Shown: positions 29,096 to 39,256, numbered from the stretch's first letter. The stretch is 47,716 nt of DNA from an uncultured Schlesneria sp. (GCA_903899985.1 CAIULL010000046.1:1-47716); one strand, 5' to 3'. A program made the numbers and translations. The notes: generated from the sequence alone by a model not told the origin.

Positions 29096-29776
29096 TCACG
29101 ATCGATCAGGATTTGGGCTTGGAACAGGTTTCTTCGTCGGTTGAGCGGGTTGAGCGTTTTGTCGCACAGGCGGAGAGGTAAATGGATCATCGTTACCGTT
29201 GGGGGCGAAGTCATCCGCGTCGACGCGACGTACTCGCTTTCGCTGTTGAACGGACTCAAAGCCATCTTCCGATTCGGGGCGTAGTTGTTCAGGTGACCAG
29301 AAAGTCGAATTTGTACGCGGATTGCGAAGCACATCCAATAACATTCTTGCCCGTTTGGCAGCACCACTTTCAGGGTGCTCGTCGATTAGCTGTTGCAACT
29401 GTTGTTCAGCCGTACGCAACTTCAACGTCGCCTGCAGTTCCAGCAATTCCTGGCGAAGAACCTGTGTCTCGTGAGCCAATTCCTCCGGTGTCAGCAATTC
29501 CGCCTTTTGCTTCGCCAGATCAAGATAGACGGCCACCGGACTGGGTTGATCTTCAACTGGTTCTATCGCGGCAAGACCCTGATCCTGTGCCTGCCTTGGT
29601 TTGTCGACGGATTTTTTGGACTGACGCCTTTCCCCGGGTTGAATGTCGATTAAGTCTTCGTTGCCACCCTCCTGGGCAATGGCAGTTGTCGTAATGTTGG
29701 TTGTCAGAACCCATCCGAGGGGGGCCATGACGATTCCCAATCCGAATGCAATCAGCGCCAGTCCTTGTCGACTCAT
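29096..29776 (-). CDS. membrane-anchored or exported protein of unknown function
   Basis: 226 residues. A hydrophobic N-terminal segment (about 4-27) acts as signal or anchor. The middle (about 70-160) is a coiled-coil-like helical stretch (DLAKQKAELLTPEELAHETQVLRQELLELQATLKLR, positions about 84-119) followed by a TPR-like 'QQLIDEHPESGAAKRARMLLDVL'. The tail is Pro/Gln-rich. AGGAG precedes the ATG by 7 bases. It is divergent from the 326-residue gene at 29966, across about 190 bases. Confidence 0.6.
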   Translation of the reverse strand: MSRQGLALIAFGLGIVMAPLGWVLTTNITTTAIAQEGGNEDLIDIQPGERRQSKKSVDKPRQAQDQGLAAIEPVEDQPSPVAVYLDLAKQKAELLTPEELAHETQVLRQELLELQATLKLRTAEQQLQQLIDEHPESGAAKRARMLLDVLRNPRTNSTFWSPEQLRPESEDGFESVQQRKRVRRVDADDFAPNGNDDPFTSPPVRQNAQPAQPTKKPVPSPNPDRS

Positions 29777-29965
29777 CGAACGACTCCTTTGGTAGTGAGA
29801 TTGGGGTTAGCAATCGATTGCAGATTACGCGGAATGAGACCACATTTCCACTAATTCTTTACGTTGAGACGACAACTCTCGACATTCCTCGGACTTCGCA
29901 CGAGAATGCGTGACACGTGGTTGGCGGAGTCGATCGCGAATCGCACGGAATCGGGAGTTGTCAGC

Positions 29966-30946
29966 ATGCACAGAAGAATCGGGATCTTGTCTGTCGTAGT
30001 CGCATTTGTACTTTGCTGGCAGTTGACGTACGGAACCGCTCAAGACCGTGATCCGATCTCTGTTTCGGAGCGAAGCGATCCCCCGGTGAGTCCGCCGCGT
30101 CGTCCGCTGACGGAAGATGAAATGGTTCTTCAGCGACAGCGTGAACTGCTGCTGGACTTTAACGATCCGCCAAGTCTCGATCATGGCCAGTCTGTCCATC
30201 CCCGCTTAATGGAGACAGTGAAAGACAACACGATTGGAGTTCGATATGAAGAACGGGAGGCGTACCTGCGGGTTCTGAGGCTCGCCTCCGAAGTACCGCT
30301 ACGAAGACAACAACAAATCGCTGCCGAAATTCAGGCTGAACGTCGGGAGTTGAATCCCGGTTATCAACGTCGTCGCCCGGAGGATTTTCCTCAGTTTGTC
30401 GATTTATTCACTCATTCGGAATTCTATCGCGGGCGACCGGTGACGCTTCACGGAGTCATGCGCAAATTGACAAAGTTTGAACTTGGCAAGAATTCTCTGG
30501 GTCTTGACCATGCCTATGAAGGTTGGGTTTATACAAACGATTCGCAGGGAATCCCGGCCGTCGTCGTTTTCACCAGCAAAGACGATCGACTGCCTGTTAA
30601 TGGGGACATCCAGGAAGAAGTTCGCTTTACGGGCTATTTTTTCAAGATGTACGGGTACGACGCCCAGGATATGACTCGTAAGTCACCTATGATTCTGGCT
30701 GGGGAGGTCGAGTGGAAGCCACATCCGTATCAGTCGGCTTACAAGAGATGGGGAATCGAATGGTACGCATTGACGACAATGGGTTTCCTGTTGACTTGCT
30801 ACATGATCTGGCAGACCAATCGAAAAGAAATGCCCCCCCGTCCGCCGCTGGCGATTGAACCCGACTTTCTGCATGATCCTCCCCGTGAACACCCGGCACC
30901 CAATCCGCTGTTAAGACATTCCGCGCTTGAAACTGAGGATGCTTGA
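29966..30946 (+). CDS. exported protein with C-terminal membrane helix, unknown function
   Basis: 326 residues with an N-terminal signal peptide (about 4-25), a helical charged part, a beta-rich module (about 150-240; YRGRPVTLHGVMRKLTKF and VRFTGYFFKMYGYD) that looks OB-fold-like, a membrane helix (about 262-283), and a Pro-rich cytoplasmic tail. ATG 29966 is chosen because GGGAG lies about 10 bases upstream. It overlaps purN by a few bases; the pair is probably cotranscribed. Confidence 0.6.
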   Translation: MHRRIGILSVVVAFVLCWQLTYGTAQDRDPISVSERSDPPVSPPRRPLTEDEMVLQRQRELLLDFNDPPSLDHGQSVHPRLMETVKDNTIGVRYEEREAYLRVLRLASEVPLRRQQQIAAEIQAERRELNPGYQRRRPEDFPQFVDLFTHSEFYRGRPVTLHGVMRKLTKFELGKNSLGLDHAYEGWVYTNDSQGIPAVVVFTSKDDRLPVNGDIQEEVRFTGYFFKMYGYDAQDMTRKSPMILAGEVEWKPHPYQSAYKRWGIEWYALTTMGFLLTCYMIWQTNRKEMPPRPPLAIEPDFLHDPPREHPAPNPLLRHSALETEDA

Positions 30947-31610
30947 ATTGGCACGTTACCGACCTTTGGCTGCAGCATTAAACCGCCCCATTCGTGTGGC
31001 GGTGCTGATTTCGGGCGGCGGCACAACCCTGGCGAATCTTGGTGCCAAGATCCGCGAAAAGCAGCTCGATGCCGAAATCAGCCTGGTCATCGCCAGTCGA
31101 CCAGATTGCGGCGGAATTGCTCGTGCCGCGGAACTCGGTGTGCGATGCGAAGTGATCCAGCGGAAATCATTTTCCTCAGTCAACGAATTCAGTGCCACGA
31201 TTTTTTCCCAGTGTCGTCAGGCCAGGGTCGATCTGGTGATCTGTGGCGGTTTTCTCGCCTTGTTAACAATCCCCGCCGATTTTCTTGGTCGAGTGATGAA
31301 TATTCACCCGTCCTTGATTCCATCTTTCAGCGGACAGGGGTTCCATGGCAGTCACGTTCACGACGCGGTACTGAAGCGAGGATGTAAAGTCAGTGGATGC
31401 ACTGTCCATTTCGTCGACGATGAATATGACCACGGGCCGATCATCCTTCAGCGAACGGTCCCTGTGCGGGATGATGATACCTCTTCGGCACTGGCCGCGC
31501 GCGTCTTTGTCGCAGAATGTGAAGCGTTACCCGAGGCGATCCGAATGTTTGCCTCAGGCTGTTTAGAAATCGAAGGCTCGCGAGTGTTTTTCGCCGGCAG
31601 TGGTTGTTGA
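30939..31610 (+). CDS. purN: phosphoribosylglycinamide formyltransferase
   Basis: Transfers a formyl group from 10-formyl-THF to GAR in purine synthesis. VAVLISGGGTTLANLGAKI forms the phosphate-binding start (usually SGxGSN), with NIHPSLIPSFSGQGFHGSHVHDAVL and SGCTVHFVDDEYDHGPIILQRTVPV carrying the catalytic Asn/His and Asp. The length (223) is normal. The ATG at 30939 lies inside the end of the upstream gene with GAGG directly against it, too close; a TTG at 30948, nine bases after GAGG, may be the real start. Confidence 0.92.
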   Translation: MLELARYRPLAAALNRPIRVAVLISGGGTTLANLGAKIREKQLDAEISLVIASRPDCGGIARAAELGVRCEVIQRKSFSSVNEFSATIFSQCRQARVDLVICGGFLALLTIPADFLGRVMNIHPSLIPSFSGQGFHGSHVHDAVLKRGCKVSGCTVHFVDDEYDHGPIILQRTVPVRDDDTSSALAARVFVAECEALPEAIRMFASGCLEIEGSRVFFAGSGC

Positions 31611-31890
31611 CCTGCCGAGGAAGGCTTCGTCTCAAAAGTCGTATCGGTCCCATAAGTCCCGCGTCATCCAACAAAGCCAAACGATCATCGTTTTGGCAGA
31701 CTGGGCAAATTCTGTCGGTTGTTTCGCTCAGGATTTCTTGGCGATCTCACTTCGCCTGATTCGGCATCAACTGCCACCCGCCGGTTGGTCGACAGCAACG
31801 GCAGGGGCCTCGTGTTGGTAGCGTTTCTCTGATCTCAACTGGAAAAATTTGGGATTCCGTCGTTCGGTAAATGAATTTGACAGTTTTTGA

Positions 31891-31919
31891 TTGAATTCAG
31901 TCACCCTCCATGTTAGGAT
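31891..31919 (+). promoter_or_regulatory. candidate promoter for the microcompartment operon
   Basis: TTGAAT (31891-31896), a 17-base spacer ending in TGT, and TAGGAT (31914-31919), which together make an extended -10 type promoter. It is 57 bases before the regulator gene. The wider gap, 31611-31975 (365 bases), holds no gene. Inference from sequence; no operator could be identified beside it. Confidence 0.5.
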
Positions 31920-31975
31920 GGGAAGAATACATTGAACTCTGAGGAATTCAGCCAACGTTCATCAAGGAAGAGCCC

Positions 31976-32770
31976 TTGGTCATGATCCTCGATCAACGAC
32001 GTGATGAAATACTACAACTAATTGAGCAGCATGGTTTTGTGTCGCTGCAAGAGCTTGTTAATAAGCTTGGAGCGAGTGAATCCACGGTGCGACGGGATTT
32101 GGAATATCTTGACGGAATCGGTCAAATCCGACGAACTCGAGGTGGTGCAGCATATACCGGCGAGTCATTAACGCCGTTTGAAGAGCGAACAAGTCGAGAG
32201 ACGACAGAGAAAGAGAAGATTGGGAAGGCTGTCGCGGATCTGATTCAGCCGGGTGAAACGATCTTGCTGGATGGGGGGACCACGACGCTGGAAGTGGCTA
32301 GGCATCTTGTGGGCAAACGCCTGCAAGTTGTGACAAACTCGCTGCCGATTGCCAATCTGTTGGCGCAGCAGTCGAGTGTCGAGTTGATTTTGATTGGGGG
32401 ATACCTCTATCCACGAACGGGTGTTGCCTTGGGGCCTCTGGCGGAAGCGTCACTCGCGGAACTGAATGTTCCACGCGTGATCATGAGTGCCGGGGGGATC
32501 ACTGAGAAGGGGCTGTTTAACAGCAACTCGTTACTGGTTGAGTGCGAAAAGCGGATGATTAAAGCGGCGGAAGAGGTTTGGGTTGTCGCGGATAGCAGTA
32601 AGTTTGGTCGTTCTGCGCTGACGTTCCTTTGCGAATTGTCGAGCGTGACGCGGATGATTGTCGATTCAGGTTTAAGCGAAACCTGGCGGCAGGTGGTTCA
32701 GAAGGCTGGCGTCGAACTGACGGTCATCGACGTATCGTCGACGGAGAAGATTGAATGCCGACAGAGTTAA
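31976..32770 (+). CDS. DeoR-family transcriptional regulator of the microcompartment operon
   Basis: 264 residues with an N-terminal winged helix (about 5-60, [28 protein letters not shown]), then the DeoR sugar-phosphate sensor domain with [30 protein letters not shown] and [15 protein letters not shown]. DeoR regulators bind phosphorylated sugars as inducers, which suits a pathway for deoxysugar phosphates. It is the first gene of the operon and overlaps PduL by 16 bases. TTG 31976 has AAGGA at 7 bases, while ATG 31982 has it at 13; the former is given. Confidence 0.9.
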   Translation: MVMILDQRRDEILQLIEQHGFVSLQELVNKLGASESTVRRDLEYLDGIGQIRRTRGGAAYTGESLTPFEERTSRETTEKEKIGKAVADLIQPGETILLDGGTTTLEVARHLVGKRLQVVTNSLPIANLLAQQSSVELILIGGYLYPRTGVALGPLAEASLAELNVPRVIMSAGGITEKGLFNSNSLLVECEKRMIKAAEEVWVVADSSKFGRSALTFLCELSSVTRMIVDSGLSETWRQVVQKAGVELTVIDVSSTEKIECRQS

Positions 32771-33459
32771 ATCGGGCCGATATTGAGCGAGTCGTGCGAT
32801 CGGTGCTGGAAAAGCAACTGGGGTTCGCCGGTGCGTCGAAATCGGCTGCCGCACCCGAACGCAATCCGCTGCTGGTGAATATCTCGGCTCGGCACGTCCA
32901 CCTGACGCAAGAGCATGTGGAAATCCTCTACGGCCCAGGGGCTCAACTCGAGCCGATGAAATGGCTTTACCAGGACGGTTTCTACGCCGCCAAGCAGACG
33001 GTGATGGTCGTCGGTCCGCGGAAGCGGATGCTGCCGGAAGTCCGCGTGCTCGGTCCCTGCCGCCCGTCGCAAGTCGAACTCGCATTCACCGATTCAATTT
33101 CCCTCGGCATTGATACGCCGGTTCGCGTCAGCGGCGATCATCACGACACACCGGGATGTGTGCTGGTTGGGCCTGTTGGCGTTGTCGAATTGAAGTCAGG
33201 CGTCATTCGGGCAATGCGTCACGTTCACATGGGGCCCGCTGACCTGGAATATTACGGTGTCAAAAGTGGCGACATGATGCATTTACGAGTCGTGTCACCC
33301 GGTTGTACGACGACCCTGGAAGACCTGGTTGTTCGCGGCGACCCGAAAGTGAAGCTGGAAGTTCACCTCGACACCGACGAGGGGAACGCGATCAACCTGA
33401 CCGCGGCGACTTCGGTGGAATTGATCAAGCCTCATGCCTGTGCGTGCAAGACGCATTGA
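32755..33459 (+). CDS. pduL: phosphate propanoyltransferase of the microcompartment
   Basis: Interconverts acyl-CoA and acyl phosphate, recycling CoA inside the shell. The 234 residues contain the two PduL half-motifs with zinc ligands: NISARHVHL (His 47 and 49) and IRAMRHVHM (His 156 and 158), plus [13 protein letters not shown]. The N-terminal segment (residues about 7-22, [15 protein letters not shown]) is an amphipathic helix set off by an Ala/Ser/Gly linker and is taken as an encapsulation peptide. The start lies inside the regulator gene, indicating coupled translation. Confidence 0.95.
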   Translation: MPTELNRADIERVVRSVLEKQLGFAGASKSAAAPERNPLLVNISARHVHLTQEHVEILYGPGAQLEPMKWLYQDGFYAAKQTVMVVGPRKRMLPEVRVLGPCRPSQVELAFTDSISLGIDTPVRVSGDHHDTPGCVLVGPVGVVELKSGVIRAMRHVHMGPADLEYYGVKSGDMMHLRVVSPGCTTTLEDLVVRGDPKVKLEVHLDTDEGNAINLTAATSVELIKPHACACKTH

Positions 33460-33518
33460 AATTGAAAAATTGAAAACTGTGATTCGTTTCTCTCCCTGAA
33501 CTGAAAAGGTTATCGACG

Positions 33519-33827
33519 ATGGCTAAGACGATGGAAGCACTCGGAATGTTGGAATGCAAGGGCCTGGTCTGCTTGATCGAAGGTGTCGATGCGATGCTCA
33601 AGTCAGCCAACGTCCAGATGGTTGGTTGGGACAAGGTCGGCAGCGGCCTGGTGACCGCGTTCGTTGTGGGCGACGTCGCTGCCGTGAAGGCTGCGATCGA
33701 TGCCGGGGCGCAAGCCGCCAGCAAGATCGGCGAAGTCGTCAGCGTTCAGGTTATTCCTCGTCCCCATGAAGAACTCGCTGCGGTTCTGCCCAAGCCAAAA
33801 TCGGGTGCCGGCAGCAGTGTGAACTGA
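33519..33827 (+). CDS. BMC-H shell protein 1 (hexamer)
   Basis: A 102-residue single BMC domain. [53 protein letters not shown] and [23 protein letters not shown] follow the canonical BMC pattern, including the Lys at the hexamer edge (DAMLKSA) and the Pro-Arg-Pro-His after the domain. These proteins tile the facets of the icosahedral shell. The segment usually lining the central pore appears as KVGSG. AAAGG precedes the ATG by about 10 bases. Confidence 0.95.
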   Translation: MAKTMEALGMLECKGLVCLIEGVDAMLKSANVQMVGWDKVGSGLVTAFVVGDVAAVKAAIDAGAQAASKIGEVVSVQVIPRPHEELAAVLPKPKSGAGSSVN

Positions 33828-33831
33828 TCCC

Positions 33832-34257
33832 GTGGCAAAAAAGAAAACTGCCGCCAAGACGGTTGTTCGCGCTCCAAGGCGAACGAAATCCGTGACCACC
33901 CCGACACGCACGAACCCGACACGTACCGCCGTGGCAAAACCGCCAGCGTCGGTTCCTGAAAACACTCTCCCGCAGAACGGAACGTCTTCCATGAACGAAG
34001 CAATTGGTTTGATCGAAACAAAGGGCCTCGTCGCGCAGATCGAAGCTGCTGACGCCATGCTCAAGGCCGCCAACGTCACGTTGGTCAAGCAAATCCAGAT
34101 TGGTGGTGCCTACGTCACGACAGTCATCCGCGGGGATGTCGGTTCGGTACGAGCCGCTGTTGATGCGGGTTCCGCTGCCGCGTCAAAGATCGGTGAACTG
34201 GTCAGTGCTCACCTGATCGCTCGTCCTGAAAAGAGTTTGCTGGATGCATTCATCTGA
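33832..34257 (+). CDS. BMC-H shell protein 2 with basic N-terminal extension
   Basis: A 141-residue protein from the GTG at 33832. Residues about 54-141 are a BMC domain (MNEAIGLIETKGLVAQIEAADAML, VRAAVDAGSAAASKIGELVSAHLIARPEKSLLD). The first 53 residues are Lys/Arg/Thr/Pro-rich, presumably flexible. The GTG lacks a clear ribosome site; an internal ATG at 33991 has CGGAA upstream and would give a standard 88-residue BMC-H. So both a long and a short form are possible. It lies five bases after BMC-H 1. Confidence 0.88.
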   Translation: MAKKKTAAKTVVRAPRRTKSVTTPTRTNPTRTAVAKPPASVPENTLPQNGTSSMNEAIGLIETKGLVAQIEAADAMLKAANVTLVKQIQIGGAYVTTVIRGDVGSVRAAVDAGSAAASKIGELVSAHLIARPEKSLLDAFI

Positions 34258-34464
34258 TCGAAAGCGATCGCCGATCATGCCGGGCATGTGGCTCGACGAG
34301 TGCTTTGTCAATGTTTGAAACTCAGGTGCGGCTGCATGACCGGCTTCGGTCACGCAGTGCTCTTTTCCACGGCAAAACGAGAAGTCACTGCTCCGCCGCA
34401 GACTCTGATGCAGTGGCACAAAATTCGGATCAAAAAGTTTGACAAAGCGCTGGGTCAACGTTTG

Positions 34465-34479
34465 TGATCACCGTGATCA
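34465..34479. promoter_or_regulatory. perfect dyad before the acetate kinase gene
   Basis: TGATCAC-C-GTGATCA, a perfect 7+1+7 palindrome ending 12 bases before the kinase start. It overlaps a possible -10 (TGTGAT, 34463-34468) placed 18 bases after TTGACA at 34439-34444, so it could be an operator for an internal promoter. The surrounding gap is 34258-34491 (234 bases) without a gene. Confidence 0.4.
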
Positions 34480-34491
34480 GCAAAGGAAACC

Positions 34492-35682
<1,191 letters not shown>

Positions 35683-35718
35683 AGTCAAGTTGTCAGGCAT
35701 AGAAATGTAATCCTCATC

Positions 35719-35745
35719 CCTTGGGCTCCAGCTGCTGGAGCAAGG
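35719..35745. other. hairpin between kinase and BMC-P genes
   Basis: CCTT-GG-GCTCCAG, loop CTG, CTGGAGC-AAGG: a 7-pair core stem with four more pairs beyond a two-base bulge. No T-run follows, so it is not a standard terminator. It might be an RNA processing or stability point that adjusts shell-protein output. Confidence 0.4.
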
Positions 35746-35800
35746 CGAGAGGACAGGAGCATCCGCTGAAACGATCAGTGGAATACGAACAGGACGAATC

Positions 35801-36136
35801 ATGTTTCTCGCACGCGTGACAGGCAGTGTGGTTTCGACGCAGAAGGTTGACGCGATGGTCGGCCAGAAACTGCTCGTCGTTGAGCCCTTGCGCGTCAACG
35901 AGAAAGATCATTCAGGACTTGTTTCAACCGGACGGACATTCATTTGCGTCGATACCGTCGGCGCCGGCGAAGGTGAAGTGGTCTTGATCGTTCAGGGTTC
36001 CAGCGCCCGGTTTACACCTCAGACCAAACCGTTGCCGATTGACTGTGCCATCATCGGACTTGTCGATTCCGTGCATCTCGGATCGCGATCGGTTTTCGAC
36101 GCGAAGGCGGATGCTGCGAAAGGGGGACATGGATGA
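35801..36136 (+). CDS. BMC-P shell vertex protein 1 (EutN/CcmL family)
   Basis: 111 residues. FLARVTGSVVSTQKVDAMVGQKLLVVEPL is the EutN/CcmL start, followed by FICVDTVGAGEGEVVLIVQGSSAR and DCAIIGLVDSVHL. Pentamers of this family cap the vertices of the shell. The C-terminus is extended (residues about 95-111) beyond the usual end, as in several planctomycete BMC-P proteins. GGA precedes the ATG by 6 bases. It overlaps the membrane-protein gene by four bases (ATGA). Confidence 0.93.
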   Translation: MFLARVTGSVVSTQKVDAMVGQKLLVVEPLRVNEKDHSGLVSTGRTFICVDTVGAGEGEVVLIVQGSSARFTPQTKPLPIDCAIIGLVDSVHLGSRSVFDAKADAAKGGHG

Positions 36137-36621
36137 ACGTCCCCGCTTCGAATCTCGGTAATCTACCTTCGTGGATCCGCAACAGTCAGATCATTGCCGG
36201 TGCTCTGATGCTGGGTGTGACAGTGTTTGGAATCGTCGCAGCCATGGTCGGAGGAAAGTCTCCTGCAGCGACACCGATTGTGGCTTATCTTGCCGTTGCG
36301 TTTGCAGCGCAGGTCATCGCACTCCGTTTTTTTATTCCTGGCCTTGTGGTCAAATCACAGTTCAAAACATTGCAAAATGAAGAAGCCGGACTGGCCGCAG
36401 AAAGGCTCGGCGGGCTGTTTCAAACACGGATGATTATCGGAATGGCTCTTCTGGATGGAGCAGCGTTATTTAACCTGATTGCTTACATCCTGGAAGGCCA
36501 TTGGTTCTCGTTGGCGACTGCCGGATTTTTACTGCTGTTAATGGGAATGATGTTCCCGACCGTTCGCGAATTTGAAAGCTGGGCGGACGACCTCCGACGA
36601 AGCCTGACATCGCAATTTTGA
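36133..36621 (+). CDS. four-helix membrane protein inside the microcompartment operon
   Basis: 162 residues, not recognised as a named family. Four hydrophobic segments are seen at about 18-40, 47-69, 98-121 and 123-142, with short loops and a charged C-terminus (FESWADDLRRSLTSQF). It begins within the stop of BMC-P 1 (ATGA overlap), so its translation depends on that of the shell gene, and 62 bases separate it from the aldehyde dehydrogenase gene. Possible roles include transport or placement of the organelle near the membrane, both inference. An integral membrane protein is unexpected among BMC cargo. Confidence 0.75.
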   Translation: MNVPASNLGNLPSWIRNSQIIAGALMLGVTVFGIVAAMVGGKSPAATPIVAYLAVAFAAQVIALRFFIPGLVVKSQFKTLQNEEAGLAAERLGGLFQTRMIIGMALLDGAALFNLIAYILEGHWFSLATAGFLLLLMGMMFPTVREFESWADDLRRSLTSQF

Positions 36622-36683
36622 CTGACAACGAATCATGACCGCGACTGACTCGCGGCTGTTCACTGAGAGATGGGACAAAAGAC

Positions 36684-38096
36684 ATGCAAGCCAATGCCGA
36701 CACAATTCGAAGTGTTGTCCAGGAAGTACTCGCTCAATTGGGTAAAACGCCGAAAGCTCCACAGCGGGACGGCGACCTGGGGGTTTTTCAATCGGTCGAT
36801 CAAGCGGTCGCTGCGGCGACCGAGGGATTTAAAAAGCTCAGTGAATCTCCTTTAGCTGCCCGCAGTACGGTCATCGAAATCGTACGCAAAATGTGCGATG
36901 AGCAGGCCGAGGAATTGGGTCGGCTGGAATTCGAAGAAACGAAGATTGGTCGACTCGATCATAAGATCGAAAAGCTGAAGATCATCAAGCTTGTGCCGGG
37001 CGTCGAGTTCATGCGGACGGACGCTGTCAGTGGCGACCACGGCCTTTCGATCACTGAGTACGCTCCCTTTGGTGTCATTGGTGCAATCACTCCCGTCACG
37101 CATTCGCTGCCAACGCTGGCCGGGAACATCATCAACATGATCGCGGGTGGAAACACGATGATCGTGAATCCGCATCCGAGCGGAGCTCGAATCGCCTGCG
37201 AAGGGGTCCGCCGCTTTAACCGAGCCATCTACAAAGCGACCGGTCTGGAAAATCTGGTCACGATTATCGAAAAGCCAACGCTGGAAACCGCTGCTGCGAT
37301 CTTCGCACATCGTGGAGTTCGATTGTTGTGCGTGACGGGTGGTCCTGCTGTGGCCCGGGCGGCGATGGAAAGTCGCAAAAAGGCCATCGTCGCCGGACCA
37401 GGTAATCCTCCTGTTGTTGTCGATGAAACAGCCTGCCTGGAAAATACCGCCTCGTCGATCGTGAAGGGGGCGGCCTACGACAACAACCTGTTGTGTATCG
37501 GTGAAAAAGAAGTCTTCGCTGTGGAAGAGATTTTCGATCCGCTGTTGGAGACGATGAGTCGTCATGGTGCCTATCGACTGAATTCTTCGCAGATCGACGC
37601 GTTGACGAAACTGGCTTTCTCACCACCGACAAAACCGGGCGATCATTATCACCTCAATCGCGAACTTGTTGGCCTGGATGCAACGAAGCTGGCCGAACTG
37701 ATCGGTGTTCGAGTTCCAGGCAGTACGCAATTGCTTTATGGCGAGACCGACACCACGAACCCGTTTGTTCCTGAAGAACAAATGATGCCTTTCGTCCCCT
37801 TTGTCCGCTGCAAGAATTTCTCACACGGAGTCGAACTGGCACTGGAATTCGAGCATGGCTTCCGCCACACCAGCCTGATTCATTCTCGCAACGTCCGGCA
37901 TATGACCCGTATGGGTCGTGAAATGGATACGACACTGTTCGTCAAGAACGGCCCGTCAATGGCCGGACTGGGGCTTGGTGGTGAAGGTTACCTCAGTTTC
38001 AGTATCGCGACGCCAACAGGCGAAGGGGTGACCAACCCGATGACGTTCACCCGACAACGACGATGCGTGCTTGTTGATGATCTTCGAGTGATTTAA
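36684..38096 (+). CDS. CoA-acylating aldehyde dehydrogenase (PduP/EutE-like)
   Basis: Oxidises an aldehyde to acyl-CoA with NAD+. 470 residues with the active-site Cys in [13 protein letters not shown] (C271; the usual order is NNLPCIAEK), [14 protein letters not shown] at 127-140, and AGPGNPP at 237-243. The N-terminal 20 residues ([16 protein letters not shown]) form an amphipathic helix, followed by a Pro/Gly linker, which fits an encapsulation peptide. Lactaldehyde is the expected substrate, from the adjacent aldolase; this is inference. It is the central cargo enzyme. Confidence 0.94.
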   Translation: MQANADTIRSVVQEVLAQLGKTPKAPQRDGDLGVFQSVDQAVAAATEGFKKLSESPLAARSTVIEIVRKMCDEQAEELGRLEFEETKIGRLDHKIEKLKIIKLVPGVEFMRTDAVSGDHGLSITEYAPFGVIGAITPVTHSLPTLAGNIINMIAGGNTMIVNPHPSGARIACEGVRRFNRAIYKATGLENLVTIIEKPTLETAAAIFAHRGVRLLCVTGGPAVARAAMESRKKAIVAGPGNPPVVVDETACLENTASSIVKGAAYDNNLLCIGEKEVFAVEEIFDPLLETMSRHGAYRLNSSQIDALTKLAFSPPTKPGDHYHLNRELVGLDATKLAELIGVRVPGSTQLLYGETDTTNPFVPEEQMMPFVPFVRCKNFSHGVELALEFEHGFRHTSLIHSRNVRHMTRMGREMDTTLFVKNGPSMAGLGLGGEGYLSFSIATPTGEGVTNPMTFTRQRRCVLVDDLRVI

Positions 38097-38105
38097 GGAC
38101 CAGTC

Positions 38106-38360
38106 ATGCAACTCGCCAAGGTCGTCGGTCGAGCCACGTCAACCGTGAAACACCCCTCTTTGAAGGGGTGGCGAATGCTGCTGGTGCAGCCGCTTGGCCC
38201 GAAAGGAGATCCAGACGGAGCACCACAGTTAGTGATTGATAATCAGGGGGGGCGAAAAGGGGACACGGTCATCATTTCGTCGGATGGAAAAACGGCGAGA
38301 GAAATGGTGGGGGCAGACAACACCCCTGCTCGATGGCATGTACTGGGAATCGTGGATTAA
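38106..38360 (+). CDS. BMC-P shell vertex protein 2 (EutN/CcmL family)
   Basis: 84 residues: MQLAKVVGRATSTVKHPSLKG, RMLLVQPL, GDTVIISSDG and the tail ending WHVLGIVD are the EutN/CcmL pattern. It lies nine bases after the aldehyde dehydrogenase gene, with AGGA before the ATG. It is the shortest of the three BMC-P copies. Confidence 0.93.
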   Translation: MQLAKVVGRATSTVKHPSLKGWRMLLVQPLGPKGDPDGAPQLVIDNQGGRKGDTVIISSDGKTAREMVGADNTPARWHVLGIVD

Positions 38361-38410
38361 GTGCCAGTCATTCGACTTGCTGAGATAAGAACAACGACTT
38401 AAACGCAACA

Positions 38411-39214
38411 ATGGACAGAACAGTGAACCAGGCCCTGATTGACGAGATTGTGACGAGCGTGCTGGCTCAGCTTCAGCCTGCATCCGCACGTCCTGTCAGC
38501 ACGGCGCAGGTCAGGCCGCAACCTGTATCCGTGACATCGTTGCCGATGGCGACGCCGGTGAATCCCGTCGTGACAGCAACTGTTCCATCCGTTTCCAACG
38601 TCCCCGCTGCTGCTTCGCCCGTCTCGATTCCTGCCAAACCCGTTGCCGTCGAATTGACGGTGCCGATCATCACGGCCGATGTCCTTGATCAATCCGTTCG
38701 CGCCGGACAGACCCTGCGAATTGGACGCAATTCGATTTTGACGCCTTCGGCTCGTGACTGGCTGAATTCCAAGCGGATCTCGTGGTCACGACAAGACAAA
38801 TCCTCTGCCACGACATCAGCTTCACGAGCCAGATGGCAGGTCATTCTTCAAACGGTCACGCCGACGGTTCGGTCGTTGCAGGATGGGCTTCGCCGACTGG
38901 CCGACGGCTGGAAAGTGGAAATTGTGGGGCAACCACTGGAGGCCGCAGTCTTGGCAACCAGCCTGGTGAGTACTGCCGAATGCGATGGGGTCGTGATCTT
39001 CACCGAGCAGGCAGAACTTATTGCCTGCAAGGCGAATCGTAACGAACGAGTTCGCGCCGCAGTCATGCAGAATCCAAAACAATGGGAACACGTAGTACGG
39101 TCGCTGGGTGCCAATGTTGTCTGCATCAGCCCGATTGGCCGAACATTTATCGAACTGAGAAATCTGCTGCGTGACTGTGCGGTAACGCGACCACGTCCAC
39201 CAGCAGGTTTGTGA
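38411..39214 (+). CDS. putative cargo protein with degenerate RpiB-like domain
   Basis: 267 residues, unknown function. Residues 6-22 (NQALIDEIVTSVLAQLQ) look like an encapsulation peptide matching those of PduL and the aldehyde dehydrogenase. A Pro/Val/Ala-rich linker (about 23-80) follows. Residues about 86-124 read ITADVL..TLRIGRNSILTPSARDWLNSKRI, recalling segments in BMC cobalamin/adenosyltransferase-like proteins. Residues about 141-255 align by eye with ribose-5-phosphate isomerase B: CDGVVIFTEQAELIACKANRNERVRAAV compared with the RpiB pattern [25 protein letters not shown], and HVVRSLGANVVCI compared with SREHNDANVLCLG. The CGTGIG catalytic motif is absent, so it is probably not an isomerase. 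Confidence 0.65.
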   Translation: MDRTVNQALIDEIVTSVLAQLQPASARPVSTAQVRPQPVSVTSLPMATPVNPVVTATVPSVSNVPAAASPVSIPAKPVAVELTVPIITADVLDQSVRAGQTLRIGRNSILTPSARDWLNSKRISWSRQDKSSATTSASRARWQVILQTVTPTVRSLQDGLRRLADGWKVEIVGQPLEAAVLATSLVSTAECDGVVIFTEQAELIACKANRNERVRAAVMQNPKQWEHVVRSLGANVVCISPIGRTFIELRNLLRDCAVTRPRPPAGL

Positions 39215-39256
39215 CATCAGGACCCAGGAAAAAACAGTCGAATCAAAGGAAAGTGA

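Noticed and set aside
31877-31882. TTGACA upstream of the DeoR gene as the -35 box
   Set aside because: At 16-18 bases downstream there is only GTCACC-like sequence; the TTGAAT/TGTTAGGAT pair fits better.
34465-34479. A CRP-type site in the dyad before the kinase
   Set aside because: The CRP pattern TGTGA-N6-TCACA does not fit; the symmetric centre is different.
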